A stretch of DNA of 28,331 nt from Chara braunii (taxonomy: Eukaryota > Streptophyta > Charophyceae > Charales > Characeae). Shown in pieces: positions 26,526 to 28,331 of this stretch (positions are counted from its first letter, which is position 1; every line of letters begins with the position of its first letter). The notes under the pieces were generated by a model that saw only the letters and a program-made list of their open reading frames with translations, did no database searches and was not told where the DNA came from. The position numbers and the translations under genes were made by a program. The stretch is taken from NCBI GenBank assembly GCA_003427395.1, contig BFEA01000193.1, forward strand, positions 687,609 to 715,939, in the 5' to 3' direction.

Positions 26526-27312
26526 TGTTACGCCCCCTCTGAAAGACTGACTGAGAAGACTTTGACTATACACTGAAAATAAATGAAAAATAAAACAAAA
26601 TAAAATTAATAGCTCTAGCTTGTAAGTCCGAGTTCTAGGCTAAAACCCCACCCAAAACTGCTCCAACAGATTCATGGATTTATGTGGAGTTAACTGAGGT
26701 TTATTTTTCGTAAAAACCCTAGGTTACCTGATCGGACGTCCGGGACCCCCCTAACCGTTCGGGATGTCCGACCGGATGTCTGGTCCGACGTTGGACCGGA
26801 CAGGGTATGTCCGACCTATCACAAAAAAAAAAAAAAAAAAAAAAACTTGTGTGACTTTCACCTTGCATAAGGTGTATGCCACCAAATTTTTGGCTCATTT
26901 GAGCAAGTAGAATAAAAAAAAAAAATCTTCAAAGATTCTAATCTCCACCGACACCCCTCCTATCCCCACCAAAACCCCTCGTACCCCCCCGCCCCCCAAC
27001 CCCAAATACCACCCTATCACCAAATGCTCAGAAAAATATGAAAATTTTTGTGGGGGGTTTCTAGGGCATGCGCAACACTGTTTTTTTTTTTAACATTATT
27101 TAGTGCTAAAAATCGTTGTCCGGAAATCAGGACGACGGGGGTACCAGACGTATGGGGGAGGCGTTTGGGAGAGATGTCCGGTCTCCGGACCATTGGTAAC
27201 CTAACAAAAACCATTAAATTTATAGTATGTTCCAAAAAGCATTAAAAGTGGTCGACCACAGTGAGGAACACCCGAGGATTTAGCACGACGGCGAAAGACA
27301 AACCAACAATCA
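26526..27312. other. Possible LTR beginning TGTTACGCCCC, with GTCCGGAC-rich sequence
   Basis: TGTTACGCCCC (26526-26536) resembles the TGTAACACCC/TGTCACGCCCC starts of many plant gypsy LTRs and follows closely on the truncated protease fragment. Downstream are poly-A tracts (26822-26844, 26913-26925) and GTCCGGAC/GGTCCGACG words at 26733-26815 and 27118-27190. No LTR end or partner copy found in the window. Confidence 0.3.
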
Positions 27313-27660
27313 CACATGAACAAGGGCTCGAATAAACTTTAATCGAAACCCTAGGGGTAGTTTCACAATTTAACGCGGGTGAATGCCCTGTCGCAGTTCC
27401 CAAATCATTTTACCGTGAGTTTGTCGATTCTGAAAATAATACCATTATGTACCAATCTTGATCATTCAAGAATCTGAACGGTCAAACACATGAACAAGGG
27501 CTCAAATAAACTTTAATCGAAACCCTAGGGGTAGTTTCACAATTTAACGTGGGTGAATGCCCTGTCGCAGTTCCCAAATCATTTTACCGTGAGTTTGTCG
27601 ATTCTGAAAATAATACTATTATGTACCAATCTTGATCATTCAAGAATCTGAACGGTCAAA
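27313..27660 (+). repeat. 174-bp tandem duplication (two copies)
   Basis: Copies 27313-27486 and 27487-27660 are aligned end to end with only three differences that I see, all transitions (CTCGAA/CTCAAA, ACGCGG/ACGTGG, TACCAT/TACTAT). No frame is supported. It could be an LTR-internal or satellite duplication. Confidence 0.95.
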
Positions 27661-27845
27661 GTCTCCCTTTGAAAGTCCCCCTTAAGCCCATGTAAACCGA
27701 TCTTCGAATAATGCTTTCCTTAATATCATACAACCGTTAAACCAACATCATGTTGGAGAGGTGCTCGTAATTTCTCTCGTTCCTCATGCATCTAGCAGGT
27801 AGCTCTGTCAGGGATCAATAGCAGGTCGATGGCTATTGATGTCAC
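27661..27845. other. Short unassigned spacer
   Basis: AT-balanced sequence between the duplication and the minisatellite. CAGGTAGCTCT..ATAGCAGGTCGATGGCTAT holds a small inverted ATAGC/GCTAT pair near 27818-27837. Nothing else seen. Confidence 0.4.
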
Positions 27846-27908
27846 CCTCGTTTTCTCCCTCTGCCTTTCTCTCTCTTTCTGCGCAGTCTCCCCCTTTTCC
27901 CTCTGCGT

Positions 27909-27945
<37 letters not shown>

Positions 27946-28331
27946 AGTCTCACTCTCTCTGCAGTCTCTCCCTCTCTCACAGCGCAGTCTCTATCTCTCT
28001 CACTGTGCAGTCCCTCCCTCTCTCACTGCGCAGTCTCTCCCTCTCTCCCTCTTTCACTCTATGCAGCCTCGCTCTCTCTGCAGTCTCTCCCTCTCTCACT
28101 GCGCAATCTCTCTCTCTCTCACTGTGCAGTCTCTCCCTTTCTCACTGCGCAGTCTCTCTCTCTCTCACTGCGCAGTCTCTCTCTCACTGTGCGGTCTCCC
28201 CCTCTCACTGCGCAGTCTCTCTCTCTCTCTCTCACTGCGCAGTCTCTCCCTCTCTCTTTCACTCTGCGCAGTCTCTCCCTCTCTCTCTCACTCTGCACAG
28301 TCTCGTTTTCTTTGCAGTCTCTCCCTCTCTC
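27846..28331. repeat. Pyrimidine-rich minisatellite, CACTGCGCAGTCTCTC units
   Basis: About 19 variant copies of a GCGCAGTCTC word are separated by CT-dinucleotide runs of variable length, giving units of roughly 18-40 bp. The array continues past the right edge. CTGCGCAG is itself a palindrome, so each unit carries a small self-complementary core. Confidence 0.9.

Noticed and set aside
15400-27300. One complete LTR retrotransposon with gag at 17-19 kb and protease at 26 kb
   Set aside because: I found no matching LTR pair in the window, and the intervening 7 kb has no reverse transcriptase or integrase; the two may be unrelated fragments.
27792-27980. Arg/Glu-rich minus-strand frame
   Set aside because: It is the translation of the CT-rich minisatellite.

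Overview
The window reads as heterochromatin-like, transposon-packed nuclear DNA of a green plant or streptophyte alga. I see no intact gene, no bacterial operon structure and no rRNA or tRNA gene. The evidence is a PIF/Harbinger transposon with its two hallmark proteins, non-LTR and Ty3/gypsy remnants, long microsatellites and a 610-base assembly gap. The gag protein style and the extra Harbinger protein look to me like a charophyte such as Chara, but that is an impression I could not test by a search.

Layout. (1) 1-1345: minus-strand remnant of a LINE (ORF1-like frame, then the first residues of an EEP endonuclease ORF2 that runs off the left edge). (2) 1746-11589: a 9,844-bp PIF/Harbinger element with terminal inverted repeats, a 3-bp TCA target duplication, mirrored subterminal motifs, a Myb/SANT-like protein (+), a third protein of unknown function (+, frameshifted) and a DDE transposase (-). 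The Myb and transposase frames are open except for in-frame TGA codons. (3) 11718-12691: a possible hAT-like element around the N gap. (4) 12700-15400: a degraded minus-strand charged frame, a LINE 3' end with a reverse-transcriptase zinc-binding motif broken by a 32-bp repeat expansion, then low-complexity DNA. (5) 15400-19065: an LTR-retrotransposon 5' part (putative tRNA-iMet primer site, repeat-rich leader, gag with zinc knuckle), heavily mutated. (6) 19.8-24.3 kb: no recognisable protein, but three successive arrays of hairpin-forming repeats. (7) 26.0-26.4 kb: a retropepsin-like remnant, then an LTR-like start. (8) 27.3-28.3 kb: a 174-bp tandem duplication and a pyrimidine-rich minisatellite running off the right edge.

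The most unusual material is the three hairpin arrays. Array 1 repeats about every 177 bp, array 2 has seven copies and array 3 has five copies about every 122 bp. In arrays 1 and 2, and in several units of array 3, the stem sequences differ between copies while the two arms stay complementary; in array 2 the loop is almost invariant. Arrays 2 and 3 lie just downstream of a TATA-like box and a short ATG exon-like segment ending in a splice-donor-like CAG/GTAAAC, so they could lie in a transcribed leader or intron. Function is unknown.
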